A stretch of 64,000 nt of DNA from Acanthosepion pharaonis (GCA_903632075.3 CAHIKZ030002624.1:89501-153500), one strand, 5' to 3'. Counted from the first letter of the stretch, positions 1-12,845 are shown. The notes: generated from the sequence alone by a model not told the origin. Translations and numbers: made by a program.

Positions 1-174
1 AGTTTTATTGCACTTTTTATCTTATTTGGAGCAGATTTTCAGTAAATCAGTAATTGTTTGAAAAAAAAAAAAAAGGGATGATTCACATTCTTCAAGGAAT
101 CCTGCTTTTTAACTAATAAAAAAAATGTGATCAGAATTTAATCTCTCAAAAGTTCATGAAATTAAGCCTGGTAA

Positions 175-244
<70 letters not shown>
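1..244. repeat. AT-rich DNA ending in a (TA)n microsatellite
   Basis: Nothing gene-like is visible. There is an A-run near 61-74 and an almost pure TA repeat from about 177 to 238, broken once by AAA. The TA tract sits directly outside the left arm of the long inverted repeat that starts near 245. Confidence 0.8.
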
Positions 245-245
<1 letters not shown>

Positions 246-693
246 CAAGATTTTCTAAAAATAATAATCTTGAAAATTATTTCATTCATTTGAAGTTCTT
301 AAAGTTTCATTAAAATCCAACAATTATTTGATTTTTTTTTTTTTTTTTTCCCAAATCAATTTATTTTACCAGAAAAAAGATGCTAAAATTTCCATAGTAC
401 ACTGCTGATGCAAAAAAAACAAAACACTTTTAATCAAAATTTTGAATGTGTTAGAAAGGATTATATAATTTAATAAAATAATCAAAAAATACTTTGGTCT
501 TGCCTCTTAATAATAACATAAACATTTTGACAATAAAACTTTGTATATTTTTTATCAAGTTTGGGGACTTTTTCATCATGGTATGCTCATTTTTAGCAAA
601 AAAGTGGAGGTACCTACCTACATTTCAGGAATGGCAGTAATTTTAATAAGTGTGTCTACAAATGTTTTTTTTTTTTTTTTTTTTTTTTCAAGA

Positions 694-728
694 AAGTGTT
701 TTTAATCTCTTATAGATTAAAAACACTT
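694..728. repeat. Perfect 15-bp hairpin
   Basis: AAGTGTTTTTAATCT at 694-708 is followed by a 5-nt loop and its exact reverse complement at 714-728. A long T-run precedes it and A-runs follow. It lies in the spacer of the larger inverted repeat. Function unknown. Confidence 0.85.
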
Positions 729-1233
729 GAAAAAAACAAAAACAAACATTCCATCCTGAATTGATTGATTGTGACTTTGCTGTCTGATTAAATCAATGTA
801 TTATAGCAACAATGTCTTGTCAGAGATTCAGATAAAAATTGTCCTTTGTTGAAAGTAAATAATTAGGCATTGTAAAGAAAAAACTTGTTACCGTTAATTG
901 TAATGAGTAATCATACAATGTAATTATTTAGTAAATAGTTTGTCTGGTTTATATGAAAACATCTCTTTCTTATGTATTTTGCTTGTATTCTACAGTGTTG
1001 CAAACTTATGCCTCATCCAATATTTTTAAACATGTTTACATTTTTTTCTTGTATTTGCAGTTTCTTGATTTCATTATTTTACATTGATTGTGTATGTGCT
1101 GATTTATTTTATCATTTATTAATTGCATGTATTGTCAGTATCTTTGCTGTTTTCTCCCTTTCTTAACCTTCAGGTGTTGGATAAATTTTCACTGTGGTTG
1201 CAGTAAAATATTTAGAGGCATAACTGGGGAGAA

Positions 1234-1235
<2 letters not shown>

Positions 1236-1292
<57 letters not shown>

Positions 1293-1436
1293 TGTATTGT
1301 TGAGAATTTCTCTGACTTTTTTCCTGTCTTTTTACCACAGTGTGTACTCATGTTTTCATGGTTTCCCTTTCCTAAAGGATTTCTATATTGAAGCATGATT
1401 ATTTTATTGTCCTGATTGTTTCAAAAGATACACCTC

Positions 1437-1516
<80 letters not shown>
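1236..1516. repeat. Two (TA)n microsatellites, the second preceded by (TG)n
   Basis: A TA repeat occupies about 1236-1288. A second array begins as TG dinucleotides at about 1436-1457 and runs into TA to about 1516, exactly at the inner edge of the right inverted-repeat arm. Short frames across them that encode IYIYIY are repeat artefacts. Confidence 0.9.
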
Positions 1517-1521
<5 letters not shown>

Positions 1522-1884
1522 CCAAAGATTTGCTAAAAAATGAGCTTACATTATGAAAAATGCTCCAAACTTGATAAAAACAAAGTTTTATTGGAAAAAA
1601 TCTTTATTATTAAGGGGAAAGACCAAATAATTTTTTTTATTATTATATCTTTTTTTAGAATGTTCAAAATTTTGGGTAAAAATTTTGTTTTTCTTACATC
1701 AGCAGTAAATTAGTATAGGAAATTTTAACCTCTTTTTCGCGGTGAAAATCATTAATTTGGAGATTTTTTTCAAAAATAAAATAATTGTTGGATCATAATG
1801 AATCAGGGCTTATTCACAAATGAATGAAATTATTTTAGAAATATTTATTTATTATTTATTTTTTTTTTTTTTTTTTTTTTTTTT

Positions 1885-2200
1885 AGAAAATATTGTTAAA
1901 AACATTTTTCATTTTTAAAATTTTTATTGGAATAATTAATAAAGTTTTAAATCTTTTTAAAATCCAGTTTTAATTTGTACTGGTTAGATGATATTGTTAA
2001 CTAAAAACTATATTTACTAATCATAAATGGAAAAGATTACACCAATTCAGTGTACCCCTCCTTGCCCCAGTATTTTAAAAAGAATTTTGATTTTTTTTTT
2101 TTTTCTTTTTTGTGTGTGAGTATAAACATGCTGATTTTTTTTTTTTTTTTTTTTTTTTTTGAAAAATACAAATGTCCATACACAACATTATCACAAAATA
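1885..2200 (+). repeat. Dispersed repeat, copy 1 (sister at 37850-38145)
   Basis: This stretch matches 37850-38145 in the same orientation. Shared blocks include AACTATATTTA(C/G)TAATCATAAATGG, TTTTAAAAAGAATTTTGA and a block around TGTCCATACAC versus TGTTCATACAC. Both copies carry T-rich low-complexity insertions. The family is unidentified and non-coding. Confidence 0.65.
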
Positions 2201-3754
2201 AGAGTGGTAATTATATTAAGTATAGTATTACAATCTTTTTCTGTTTGACCAGGTCAACTTGTATCTCTGTTTACTTTATCCATTTACATTGAGTATTTGT
2301 AATTGGTTAAGAACTGGAGATCTTTCTCCTCGTATTGATGGAAAACCTATGAAACAATGGAATTTTAATAACTTGTATGAGGAGATAAATTTGCGTCAAA
2401 TAATATTGAAACTTGGAAGCAGATGAGATAATACAGAATACATTGTCAGCAAAGAGAGAATTGTTCTTCTTTTATCATTCTATAAATCATTTTTTTAAGG
2501 GCAACGAAATTAGAATAAGAGTAGAAAGTCACTGTAAATAAAAAATAATAAAAAATTAGACCCTGGAAAAAGTTTTCAGCAGTTTGAAACGATGCTTCAT
2601 TAAAATAATCATACCAATTCATATTAAAAAATAAGAATTTTTTTGTTTAAAAATATTCTAAGAAAAAATCCCATTAGTGCAGTCGGGCATTTGAAAAATA
2701 ATTCCATTCCTATATTTTTTAAGTTATCTTGATTTAAAGATTTATTGTAATATTTAAAATATGAAAACCTTTTTTCCTTTCTTGATGTGTTTAGAATTAG
2801 GCTTCATTTTGGCACTTCTTTCTTTAGACTCTTTTTGTTCTTCTTTTTATTCTTGGAAATGGCACTATTCTCTTTGGATTTGTTTCTCTTGTTTTCTTTG
2901 TTTTATGTTAATTTACATCAGAAGTTTTAACTTTGAATACAATGAAAAAAATAATTCCATTTATGATCATTAAAAAATAATTTCCTGATTTTACTCTAAT
3001 TTTATATGCCTTACAATTACTGAATAATTGCAACAAATTTAAACTGATTTTATGACCAACTTGATTTAATCTCAATTAAAAATAAGTTTGAATACAAATT
3101 AGTAGAGATATTTTAAGTTTTATAAATACAAATGCAATGATAAAATATCAAATGATGATGATAGTTGTTGAAATGAATTGACAAGTGTTTAATAAGCAAA
3201 TCTGCTAAAGAAAGTGAGAGACCTGTTAATTTTGTGTCTGTTGTCTCTTCTAAAAGAGAATTCCAAGTTCACTATAAATACCCAGTTAAAGAAAACATGT
3301 GTGCATTTTTATTAAAAAATGATATTTCTATCATCTCATATTTTAGAGTTACCTTGCTGATAAGGGGGATACACATCTTTAAAGATATTTTAGATCAAAG
3401 TCCAATACCAATTGCATTCCACTCAGTTTTTTTTTTGTTTTAATTGATTATTTTTGCTTTTCTAAACGTAAAATTACCTTTTATCTTTTAATGCAGTCAT
3501 AGTTAAATTACTCCTCCTTCTTCATATTTGTTACTTCTCCTTTACTCACACTTTTTCATTGCTGTTTATTCTCTTAACTATAAAGGATCCATTTGTTTAG
3601 TCATCAATTATAAGATTATCTTATGCTAACTTGATTTTTTTTTTTTTTCACTTAAGATTTCAGTGACTGTTTCTGCCATGTATAATTGGTTGTCAATTTA
3701 CAAATTGATGATCTCTTATGGTTTTGGTTGCTATCATTTTTTTTTCTTTTTTAT
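2201..3754. other. Unassigned AT-rich DNA
   Basis: No gene, RNA or recognisable mobile element was seen here. Short frames of 60-70 codons occur but have AT-driven composition (Phe, Lys, Asn, Ile) and no motif. Confidence 0.5.
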
Positions 3755-3925
3755 CATTTCATCCCTATGCAGGGCAGTAAAGTCACTAAAATATAAGTGT
3801 GAAAGAATAAGAAAAAAGAGAAGCATTATTAAGGAGAAAGAACAGAAGAGCAATCAAGAAGACAGTAGATAACGATTGACATTGCATTTAAATTTTGGAA
3901 GATGAAAGTTGACTGGAGAGCATAG
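3755..3925 (-). mobile_element. LINE family A, 3' terminal fragment
   Basis: The stretch GGCAGTAAAGTCACTAA, then an AGAA-rich segment, then GATAACGATTGACATTGCATTT, is shared with 32955-33110 in the same orientation. At 32955 the same sequence is the 3' untranslated end of a LINE with recognisable reverse-transcriptase remnants on the minus strand. This copy is therefore a truncated 3' end only. No coding potential remains. Confidence 0.7.
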
Positions 3926-4019
3926 AGCTAGAATAATGTCTATGCATATACTTTAATATGCATTTTTAAAGATAAACTAGCCAGTAGTATAATTTGAATG
4001 CACAACCAATGTCTAAATT

Positions 4020-4330
4020 AGCTCTGTGGATGCATGAGCCTGAGTGCTGTAACCCATTAGGGTCATAGGGGGTACCACATGTACTGCAGCAGAGGAGTGT
4101 CTTGGGTAAGATTGCCTGGCAGAGCCCAATCCTGTTTGAATTCAGAGTTTTCTTTTTCCTAGTTAGCCAAGGCTATAGGGCCCGGCCTGGGGAGGTGGGG
4201 GTGCAATTCATATCCCAAGGGTATTTACACATATGTGAATGTAACAAACTAGACTGGAATTTGAACTCAGCTCTCCAATTTCTCATTCTGAGCCATTATC
4301 TAATACATCACCCATGCATCCCTCTGTGGA
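4020..4330 (-). mobile_element. tRNA-derived SINE, degraded, minus strand
   Basis: On the minus strand there is a B-box-like GAGTTCAAATTCCAG. It is followed by a block with TTACATTCACATATGTGTAAATACCC and TTGGG. The same order is seen on the plus strand at 22200-22260 and 34262-34310, where the SINE body is clearer. The 5' tRNA part is poorly preserved. Assignment rests on shared order with the other copies. Confidence 0.65.
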
Positions 4331-5074
4331 TGAGCCTTCATAATACTGAGTATCTAGTCTAGTAATAATAGTATACAAATATAACTTTTAAAGAAACTTT
4401 TGTTAAATAATCTTTACCTAACAGCTGTTAATGGTTTAATTAATATTAGTTCAATAGGTTTGCTGAAAAAATTGAAGAAACCTGCTGTAGACTGTGTGTA
4501 ATTGGCAAACAATGATGGGAAAATAAGCTGATTGACACAAGAGAAATATTATTAAGTTCAAATAAGGTTTTTACAAAGCTTTTGTTATGTAGCCAGCATT
4601 GATCTTTCTTAGCAAATTTTGTGCTTTCATTCATTATAAAATAATTATTTGTTTCTTGCTTTTCCAACATTCTTATATTTGTCATTCTGATTTCTTTTTC
4701 TTTTTTTTTTCATAGAAGTTTATTGCTATCATTGCAATGTATCATAATAGGTTTACTTTGTTTAGATATATTAAGCTATATACATTAATTCATGTCTGAA
4801 ATAGACACGCTGACATTAAAATCTGTATGACAAGCCAATTCATCTTTCCTATTTGGGTCTTTACCATATAAAATACATTCTCTCTTGGTTTTTTTTTTTT
4901 TTTTAAATGTTGTTTTTGAATTTGGATAGTCTTTCTTAATTAGTTATCCACAATGAAAAGACAATCAAGATGTATTTTATCATGCTTTAAGTTGAAGTCT
5001 TACTTTTGGATATTTTATTAGTTGGCATATTTTTGGCATGACTGTGTGCGTGTGTTATATATACATACATATAG
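4331..5074. other. Unassigned AT-rich DNA
   Basis: No supported feature was found. A T-run lies near 4885-4904. Confidence 0.45.
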
Positions 5075-5212
5075 TGTGGACATAGGTATTAATGCTGGAT
5101 GGTGACAGTCTGTTTTATGCTTAAATGCAATTGTTAGGCCATGATGATCCCATTAAAACATGAGACACTGTCACCATCTAGTGTTGATATCTATGTCCAC
5201 ACTGTTTATATA
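5075..5212. mobile_element. Hairpin (MITE-like) element
   Basis: AGTGTGGACATAGGTAT near 5076 is matched by the reverse complement at the right end, where AGTGTGGACATAGATAT is read on the minus strand from about 5206. Each arm continues through GATGGTGACAG. The arms are about 40-50 bp with a short centre, so single strands could fold back almost end to end. The outer flanks are TA-rich (TATATATACATACATA and TTTATATATCC). There is no coding capacity. A small non-autonomous DNA element is the simplest reading. Confidence 0.7.
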
Positions 5213-8200
5213 TCCTGTTCCACTTTCCTCCTGTAAATAGTGTGGCTACCAGTATTAATATTTTATGCCTTATTCTCATATGATAAAAGAACAAAAAATT
5301 ACAAAAATATATTTTTTAGTAACTCCATTTAATAAAAATGAAAATCTGATAATTGTTTGCCTTCTGTCCCTCTTCTTACTTTTAGTTGAACCATCTGATT
5401 ATTTCCTGTCTGAATACAAAATGAATTCCCACCCCCAACTCTTCTTTAACACTTAAACCTTCCATATTGTATTCTTTTCTTTCTTGAAGTTCTATATCCC
5501 CTCCCATCAGTCATGCTCTGCATCCTTTATCATCTTATATTTATTCACTGTCATTGTCACCAACTGGTCACTCTCTCTCTCTCAGGCACTATCACCCTCC
5601 CTTTTTATTAGTCTGTTTATATTTTGTATTTTTGTATATAAAGGTTAGTTAATTTATTTCTTTGACTCTTCTCCTGTCATCAACACTGAGATGTGTTCTT
5701 TGGCTGTGGTCAGTAACTTGAAGTGTTGTGGCATTTCTTGTTGGGTCAATTGTATAAGTGCATCTGCTTGACTTGTCTTTTCTTTTTCTCAATTCCCTTA
5801 TCCCAACCCCAACATGACTGAAGGATAACAAATAAATGAAGAAAAGTTATCTTCAGTCTTATTGACCTCCACCCCACTTTTTTCTTCCTTTCACTCCTAT
5901 GATTATCTTAGGCACTGCCATCTTCAACTAAAAATCTCTTATTATACTGTCACCATTACTACTACTACTACTACTACTACTACTGTTATTGTTGTGATTG
6001 TTAGCCATTCTCACAGTCATTTAGATATGGACTTCCTTTCTCCCTAACATGAGAAGATTAACCCTATAATCTTTGCTGTTCTAACTCTCTCTGGGAATAC
6101 ATTTTTGTTTCCTATTTTTATCCCTTTCCTTCCTTCCATCCATCATACTTTGATTATACCAGATGCTCTTTGGAAGCTTACACTTTGTAACCCCCTCCCC
6201 CCATCCAAACCAACCATTATCGTAGCCAGATATTACTAGCCCTGTCCCACTCTACACACAAATGCATGAATTGACCTCATCCTCCCCTGCACCCTTAGAT
6301 CCAAACACTAAATCTGTTCCACTCGGATGCACATCTCTCGCCAGCAAAACAAACACAGTTTTCACAAACACATGCATAGTAAGCAAGTAAGCATAAACAC
6401 ATGAATATTTAGCTGACATACATGTACGCACTGATAACAGATTTCACATTTTTGCACATTAATGACTGTATGTCAGCTTACATATGCTCCCTTTAATCAT
6501 CTTCATACATATAGGGACATAAGAATACATATAAACATGAGTTTTAACCCATACATTCAATTATGCATAAACCTGTGAATGTTTGACCAACAAGTAAAAT
6601 ATTATATTTGTATCCACTTACATATACAATCTACTTTTATTTGTGCATTTGTTCATATGTACACAAATACATGTTTATAGATGTTTGAATAAATAAACTG
6701 TTTCCAATTTTTTTTTTTTTTCTTTTTGAAATTAATATTTAAGTAATTGAGAATTGAAAAGTCCAACTAAAGAAAATGTGCTGCCAAGCAGGCATCAAAT
6801 ATGTGTTGCTATATCTCAAAAAAGGAAAAAAAAAATTATATATTGGTTGGGGTGCCAAAAAAAGTTCTCTTTGGCCCTACTAAGATTTTATTTACAAAAA
6901 GAAATCTGAAATTATTGTTCATTTAAATCAGATTTTGGAAAGTGAAAAATTTCTGAAAACCTTTTAGCACTCTCTTGTGTATGCATGCATGTGTTTGCGT
7001 GCACATAGACACACACAATCATATGAATCCATGTTAAGTCATCTTTGTACATTCAGTAGCTTACATGTTCAACTGTATAAATGCCATCATCTAAACTGAT
7101 TTACTCTCTTTAAATGGATGGATGGATTAATTCTCTAGAATATATTTCTTTCTTTCTTTTTTGGACACTCACATTTTTCAGACTTGTTTTGAAAGACTAT
7201 CTATACAAAGAGTTTATTATTCTCTCTTTGATTGTTCACTATTTTATCAATGGTTATGTTATTGTTTGAGGACCAAGGAAACAAGCTACCAAATGGCCTT
7301 CATACTAAATGTAGGTAAATCCAATAAAAACAAAATTCAACACACACACACACACACATACATATATATATATCTCATATGCATAACCTTTTTTATTGAT
7401 GATCTCAAACTACTTGTTCTTGTGTACTATACAGTTTAACTGTTGTAACCTTCAATTGTATGAAAAAAAATTACAGTTGCTATTTGTATTTGGCAAATAA
7501 TATAGAGGTGTATCAAAAATGCTTTTTGTTTTGAAGTTCTTGAGAGCATTTTTTTAATGTAATACTCCTCATGTGGTATCTTTCACTGATCTGGTGTTCT
7601 TCAAAATTTTCAGAAGTTTCTGCTGGTTTTGAAATTGCAACATGACAAAAAAAAAAAAAAAAAATAAACATCTTAATTGACAACTAATGGTTGTTCTCTT
7701 CTGGTCTTTATTTCAAGGGACATGTCACCATTCTTATACTACAATCAGATAGTTTCATCTCCCACTTCCTGAATTTTTCAAGCAGCTTCAGCAGATTTGA
7801 GGACCTATATCAAACAATCAATACCCCACCCCCAAATTATCAGAATTTTAGTACTTATATTTGCCAAGATAACACCTGAAACAAAAGGTAAAGCTGAATA
7901 TTGGAGATGATGATGATATAGTCGAAGCATAGTCTTTAGATTTGTACATGAAATAAGCTTTGGAGAAAAACTGAACAACTTTAATACACAATAATAATTT
8001 GTAGCTTGAATATATTCAAAATTGTATCAAATCATGTTATTATTTTCTGTTGTTTAAAGAATTTTTTGCTTTTGAAATTAAATAATTTTGACCCTGTCTA
8101 CAGTATATTTTGTCATCAGACATTAGTGTAATTGATAGACTTTATGTATTCAGATCCTCCCAGATTTACTGTTCTGTCATTTCATTTATAATATCTGCCT

Positions 8201-8452
8201 AAATTTTTAAAGAAAAAAAAAGTTGAGACTACTCAAAACATATTTTCTTTTAAAATCTAGTTTGTCTATTTCATTTTAGTGAATTTTAATATGCAATAAA
8301 CATTGACCAAAATTGAATCATTACTGATATTTCTTCATTAAATGCACCTCCTCCACAAACCAATAAAATTTCTTCATACAAAGCATCAAGTTGTGTGTGT
8401 ATAGTATTTAGAAAAATTTGTTGTTATAGGGAATTATCAATTTTTCCTTTTA
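5213..8452. other. Unassigned region with simple repeats
   Basis: Mostly unique-looking AT-rich DNA. It contains an (ACT)n trinucleotide run near 5956-5982, pyrimidine-rich stretches at 5460-6300, a short (CA)n then (TA)n at about 7340-7372, and A-runs near 7645. No protein family or RNA gene was recognised. Confidence 0.5.
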
Positions 8453-8475
8453 CAGGGTGCAATGGATAAATTGTC
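8453..8475 (+). repeat. Mariner left terminal inverted repeat
   Basis: This segment begins CAGGGTGCAATGG directly after a TA dinucleotide. It is the inverted partner of 9291-9313. Confidence 0.9.
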
Positions 8476-8568
8476 ATCTAAATTACGCAAAATAACACTG
8501 ATATCTCATTTTAACAGATATATTTACCAAGATTACACAAAAATATCTTGAAATACTAAAGACTAAAT

Positions 8569-9214
8569 TTATTCAATAAAATCACCATTGGCTTCAACCA
8601 TGGCCTCCAGACAACTTTGGAATCTCCTGTAACTCTTCTGGACAGTCTCCTTGTTTAAGTTGGTGAATGCTGCCATAATCCTTGCCTTCAGTTCATCTTT
8701 GGTATTACAAGAAGTTTTGTTGGTCTCTCTCTCAACTGCGCCCCACACATAATAATCAAGGGGTTGCAGTGTGGGGATTTAGGTGGCCAGATGTAAGGGG
8801 TGATGTGGTCACAGAAATTGTCTGGGTTCTCCTGCTTGTGTGGCATGGTGCAGAGTCCTGTTGCCAGACATAGGGTCTTCCAGCAGCCACCCTCTTGACC
8901 CAGGGCAGCACTAGCTCCTCAAGGCACTTGATGTAGGCCTCTGTGTTGAGTCTGAGGCCCTCACCAACAAATTTAGTAGTTCTTTTCTTATCAGAATGAT
9001 CAGTTTTCTGAGCTGTCATACCTTCGTAATCACCATTAGACTCATCCAACTCTTTCTGAATCCTCTGCACTGTCCTCAGATTGACACCCAAACACTCTGA
9101 AATGTTTGTACTGGAGCTACTGGTGTGAACGCCAAGCAGTACAGCATGCCGTTTCCAAATTTCTGGTGGAGTGAATTGTGTCATGGTGCTCTTTTTCTTA
9201 CAGATGGTGCTCAA
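8569..9214 (-). pseudogene. Mariner-like transposase pseudogene
   Basis: The open part, 9214 to 8756, encodes 152 residues. A second ATG at 9184 (MTQFTPPEIWKR) is the more likely native start. The N-terminal third resembles a helix-turn-helix DNA-binding domain (around NISECLGVNLRTVQRIQKEL). It then jumps from KFVGE to GLRLNTEAY. That junction omits the region where the first catalytic aspartate of the DDE/D domain normally lies, so about 120-130 residues appear deleted (inference from family length). The second catalytic aspartate is visible in WQQDSAPCHT. Just after it the frame shifts. The correct C-terminal reading (WPPKSPHCNP, then YYVWG, ending before a stop at 8569-8571) is recovered only by changing frame twice. 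Inactive. Confidence 0.88.
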
Positions 9215-9290
9215 CTGACCCTACTATATTATGCAGTTGACAAAAAAAAAACAAACAAATGCATGCATAAAATTAAAAATATAAAATGGC

Positions 9291-9313
9291 GACAATTTAC
9301 CCATCGCACCCTC
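9291..9313 (-). repeat. Mariner right terminal inverted repeat
   Basis: On the minus strand it reads GAGGGTGCGATGGGTAAATT from 9313 inward. It is followed outside by TA at 9314-9315. Confidence 0.9.
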
Positions 9314-9315
9314 TA

Positions 9316-9392
9316 TATATAAGAATATATTTTTTATATATGTTTTTTATATTATATTTGACTATAATATACTTTTTCCTCTAAAAATTATG

Positions 9393-9437
<45 letters not shown>

Positions 9438-11675
9438 AAATATAGCAAAATTTTGATTCAGACAGTTCATTAATAGCAAATTTTTTAAAATATTTTTTTA
9501 ATTACTTTTTAGTTAAATAAAATGATTGTAAAAAAAAATTTACCTAATAGCTTTTGTTATATTAATGTATGGAACATAACACTTTTAACCATTCTATGGC
9601 CATCATATATATATATGCAATATATATTTTATATTTTCTGGGAAGTTATTTGCTGATTTTAATGGAAATTAAATCTCAAAACAAAATTATGCAATTTAAA
9701 TATCTATTCAACCATCTTGTTGAATAAGCCTTTTTCCATTTTTTTATTTTTATAAGATTCTATCTTCCCAGAATTTTTGGAAATAAAAACCAAACAAATT
9801 TTCATTAATATGTTTTTTTTTTTTTTTTTTTTTTTTTTTTCCATTTCATCCAAAGAATTAAAAATAAATACCATTTTGATTATTTTGCAAGGACCTGAAT
9901 AAAAAAATCAAAAATGCAAAAAAAAACATTTTTACTGGCTGCCAAAGAATCATTACTGTTATTGGTATTTTATATCCTGAAAAAAACACACCTTTTTTGT
10001 TTGCAAATTCTGGGCATTTTTTTCTTGAATTGGTGCCTTTTAATTAATCCAGTTCAAAGCAGTTTTTCAGAATCAATTTTTTTCTGATTGTTTGGCAGAA
10101 AGATTTCATAATGCCCAGATTTTTCCAGTTTAAAATGAAAATATTAATGAATGGCATAATTTATCTTATGATGAAGACCTATTTTTGATATATAGCTAAT
10201 TTTATTATCATATTGAAAAACATAACAAAATCGTTTTTATGGAAATTGTTATAAATGATCCATTTTCATCACATTTACAATATTTTCAAAAAAGGGCATT
10301 TTTCATTGTTTACCACAAAATCACAGATGAAATGTTAAAAATTTAAAATCAGTTCAAATGGTACCCAAACACAAATTAGTTTTTTTGGGTACCCAAACAA
10401 AAAAAAAATGCTCATGAAAAGTCTTTTTTTAATAAATTTAGTGTAAAATTACCGATTTCTTACATTGTTTAAAAATGGGTTTTTTTCTAAATCAATGTCT
10501 TGATTTGGTCATCATTATCATATAGTAGTGGTTTTGTGTGTTGTGTGTGTTTGTGTGGGGTTTTCATAATCATTGTTCATCAATAAGGCTTCAATCACCA
10601 ACTCTTAAACTTATCAAACTATTTATTTAACACAAATTTTTTTCTAAAAGCATCTTTATTTAAAATTTCATGTATCATTTTTTTTTTTTACTTTTGAGGA
10701 ATTTTTTTTATAAAAAAAAAAACAAAAATCAAGTTTCTAAAAAACCTTATTTTTTTTCGGTGTTTTAACATTTGGAACATGAATGACTAAAAATCAGCAA
10801 TGAACTTTCAATTTGGACAACCTGATTTTAAAAAATAAAAAGAAAAAATATTAAAAAATTGTATGACAATTGGAAAAAATTTTTATTTTATTGTATTCTG
10901 TCCATTTGGGCCTCATTGGACAAAATTTATTTATATTGGAAAATAAGAAAAGGGTGCAGGGAATTTTTTTTTTATTTATCTTAAAAATTCATTTTTATTT
11001 TTTTTTTTTTTTTCTTTTTTTAATGACTAATTTATAAATTTTTACAAATACACTGTAATTATAAAGATCTTTGGAAAAATGAAATGTTACAAAAAAAAGG
11101 TGCAAATTTACCAAATATTAATATGAAAAGTTCCATTTTAGTCTGTTGGAGATATCAGCCATGCTACTAAAGCCTTCACTTGCAGGTTATTTTGCCCTAA
11201 AAAATATGATGCAAAAAATTGTCATTTCCAAATTTTTGTTTTAAAAAATTTTAAAAATTGAATAAAAACAAATGTCAGTTTTTAGATGTCCATCCCAAAT
11301 TGTCAGCAATGTTTGACTGTTTATTTGACTTCCTGATTTTTTTCTTTTTTCCTTTTCATTCTTTTATAACATATTTAATTGTTTTTATGTTTTGTAAGTT
11401 TATTTTAGTTATTGAACTATTCTAATTTCAAAATTTTAATACATAGTTACTTAAAAATTTTGACCCCATCTTCTTTTTTTTTTTTTTTTTTTGGATAGAA
11501 TAATAAGTTTTTTCAAAAAATAACCTGAAATTCAATTCAGCCATTCTGTAAAATGTATATAAAACTGTTTGATAGTGTGTGTTTGTATGTGTATATTGGA
11601 TTTAAATATGAAATGAATAAAACTAAAAATAATTTTTGCATCTAAAGCCTATTTTACCATACTTGGTTATTAATG

Positions 11676-11716
<41 letters not shown>

Positions 11717-12844
11717 TATATCTACTTATTCAATATATAAAAAAAAAATTGAACACTTATTCTATATGAAATTTTACAAAATTTTCATCATCTTATAAAC
11801 AACTTATCAACTGTAAAGCAAATTAAAAGATAAATTTCCAAGTTGGTCAAAATTAGATATTCAATTTTGATTAAAAATTTTTTTTATTGAAATATTCATT
11901 TCAAAATCATGTATCCATATTTGCTGAAAATGTTGATTACATCTGTTTGAATATTTTTTTAAATAATTTGGTATAAATAAAATAAAAAAATTCAAAAATT
12001 TTAAAAAAAAAAAAAAAAAAAAAATAATAGGATCAATTATGAATGAAAAAAAATTTTTAAAAATTGAAGAATGTTAATATTGCAAACATTTTTGCTTTTT
12101 TTTTTTCAAAATTGAGTTTTTCCATCACTAAGTTTTTTTAAAAAAAAATTTTTAAAAAAATAACATTTAGATAACATAAAAGAAAAAGAATTAATTTAAC
12201 ATTTAAAAAAAACAAAACATCTCATATATGCCAATTAAATAATTTGAAAATGAAAATTGTTGAAAATAAAATAAATAAAAAATATTATCTATGTCTTATT
12301 TTTTTTAGAAAAAAAAAAAAAGATTTGAAATTTATTTTTTTAAATTTTTTTTTTTGATAAGAAATATTCAGTTTCATTTTTTTTTTGATTTTAAATCATT
12401 TTAGCTTTAAAAAAAAAATATAAAATAATTTTTTTTTTTTTATTCTGCTCAATTGCATTATAAAAAAAATTTTGATTTTTTTTCAATTCTTTATATATAT
12501 TTATTTATTTTTTAATTTATAAATGTAAGTTGAAAAAAAATGATTGTAGGTAATCAATATATTACTGATGGAACTCGATCTCATAATGTTTTGTGAATAA
12601 AGATAAAAATCCTAAAACAAAAAATCACTATCTTTTAATCAAGTATTGATTGCATGAAAGTATGTTATTACTTCTATCAATATTGTTTAATGACAAGGAA
12701 GATTGTGCTGCATCAGACTGTTTAGTAGGGAGTCCCTGCTTTTAATATCAGTAATCATCAATGTTTATTTTATCATTGACCTGTATACATACATGTATAC
12801 ATCAATATTATTTCAATGTAAACAAAAATGTTGAATGAATTTTT

Positions 12845-12845
<1 letters not shown>
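9316..12845. other. AT desert with homopolymers and (TA)n
   Basis: This is extremely AT-rich sequence with long T- and A-runs (for example 9811-9840, 11475-11493 and 12003-12024) and TA microsatellites near 9394-9440 and 11678-11711. A 10-bp inverted pair GGTACCCAAA/TTTGGGTACC lies at 10360-10393. No frame of note and no recognised family. It probably consists of old, decayed repeats. Confidence 0.6.

Larger units (their letters stand above)
245..1870. repeat. Long inverted repeat (arms 245-618 and 1516-1870)
   Basis: Reading 1870 back to 1516 on the minus strand gives the same order of blocks as 245 to 618 on the plus strand. Shared blocks include TCCAACAATTATTT, the stretch around ACTGCTGATG, AATAAAACTTTGT, TTTATCAAGTTTGG and TTTTTAGCAAA just before GGAGGTA. 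By eye the arms are clearly homologous but diverged by point changes and small indels. The spacer of about 900 bp holds an A/T-rich segment, a perfect hairpin and two TA tracts. No protein-coding content or target duplication was recognised. It may be a non-autonomous DNA element with long terminal inverted repeats, or two copies of one repeat inserted head to head. Confidence 0.7.
8453..9313 (-). mobile_element. Tc1/mariner-type DNA transposon, complete ends, internally deleted
   Basis: The left end CAGGGTGCAATGGATAAATT and the reverse complement of the right end GAGGGTGCGATGGGTAAATT match over about 22 bp, with three visible differences. Both ends are flanked by TA (8451-8452 and 9314-9315), the target duplication expected of the Tc1/mariner superfamily. 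The element is about 860 bp, shorter than typical full mariners of about 1.3 kb. The missing part falls in the transposase middle, as described in the pseudogene entry. The transposase reads on the minus strand. It is a dead, non-autonomous copy, but its ends could in principle still be recognised by a related transposase. Confidence 0.92.

Noticed and set aside
10360..10393. GGTACCCAAA inverted pair as a transposon end
   Set aside because: Only 10 bp, no other element features. A weak local palindrome in AT-rich DNA.
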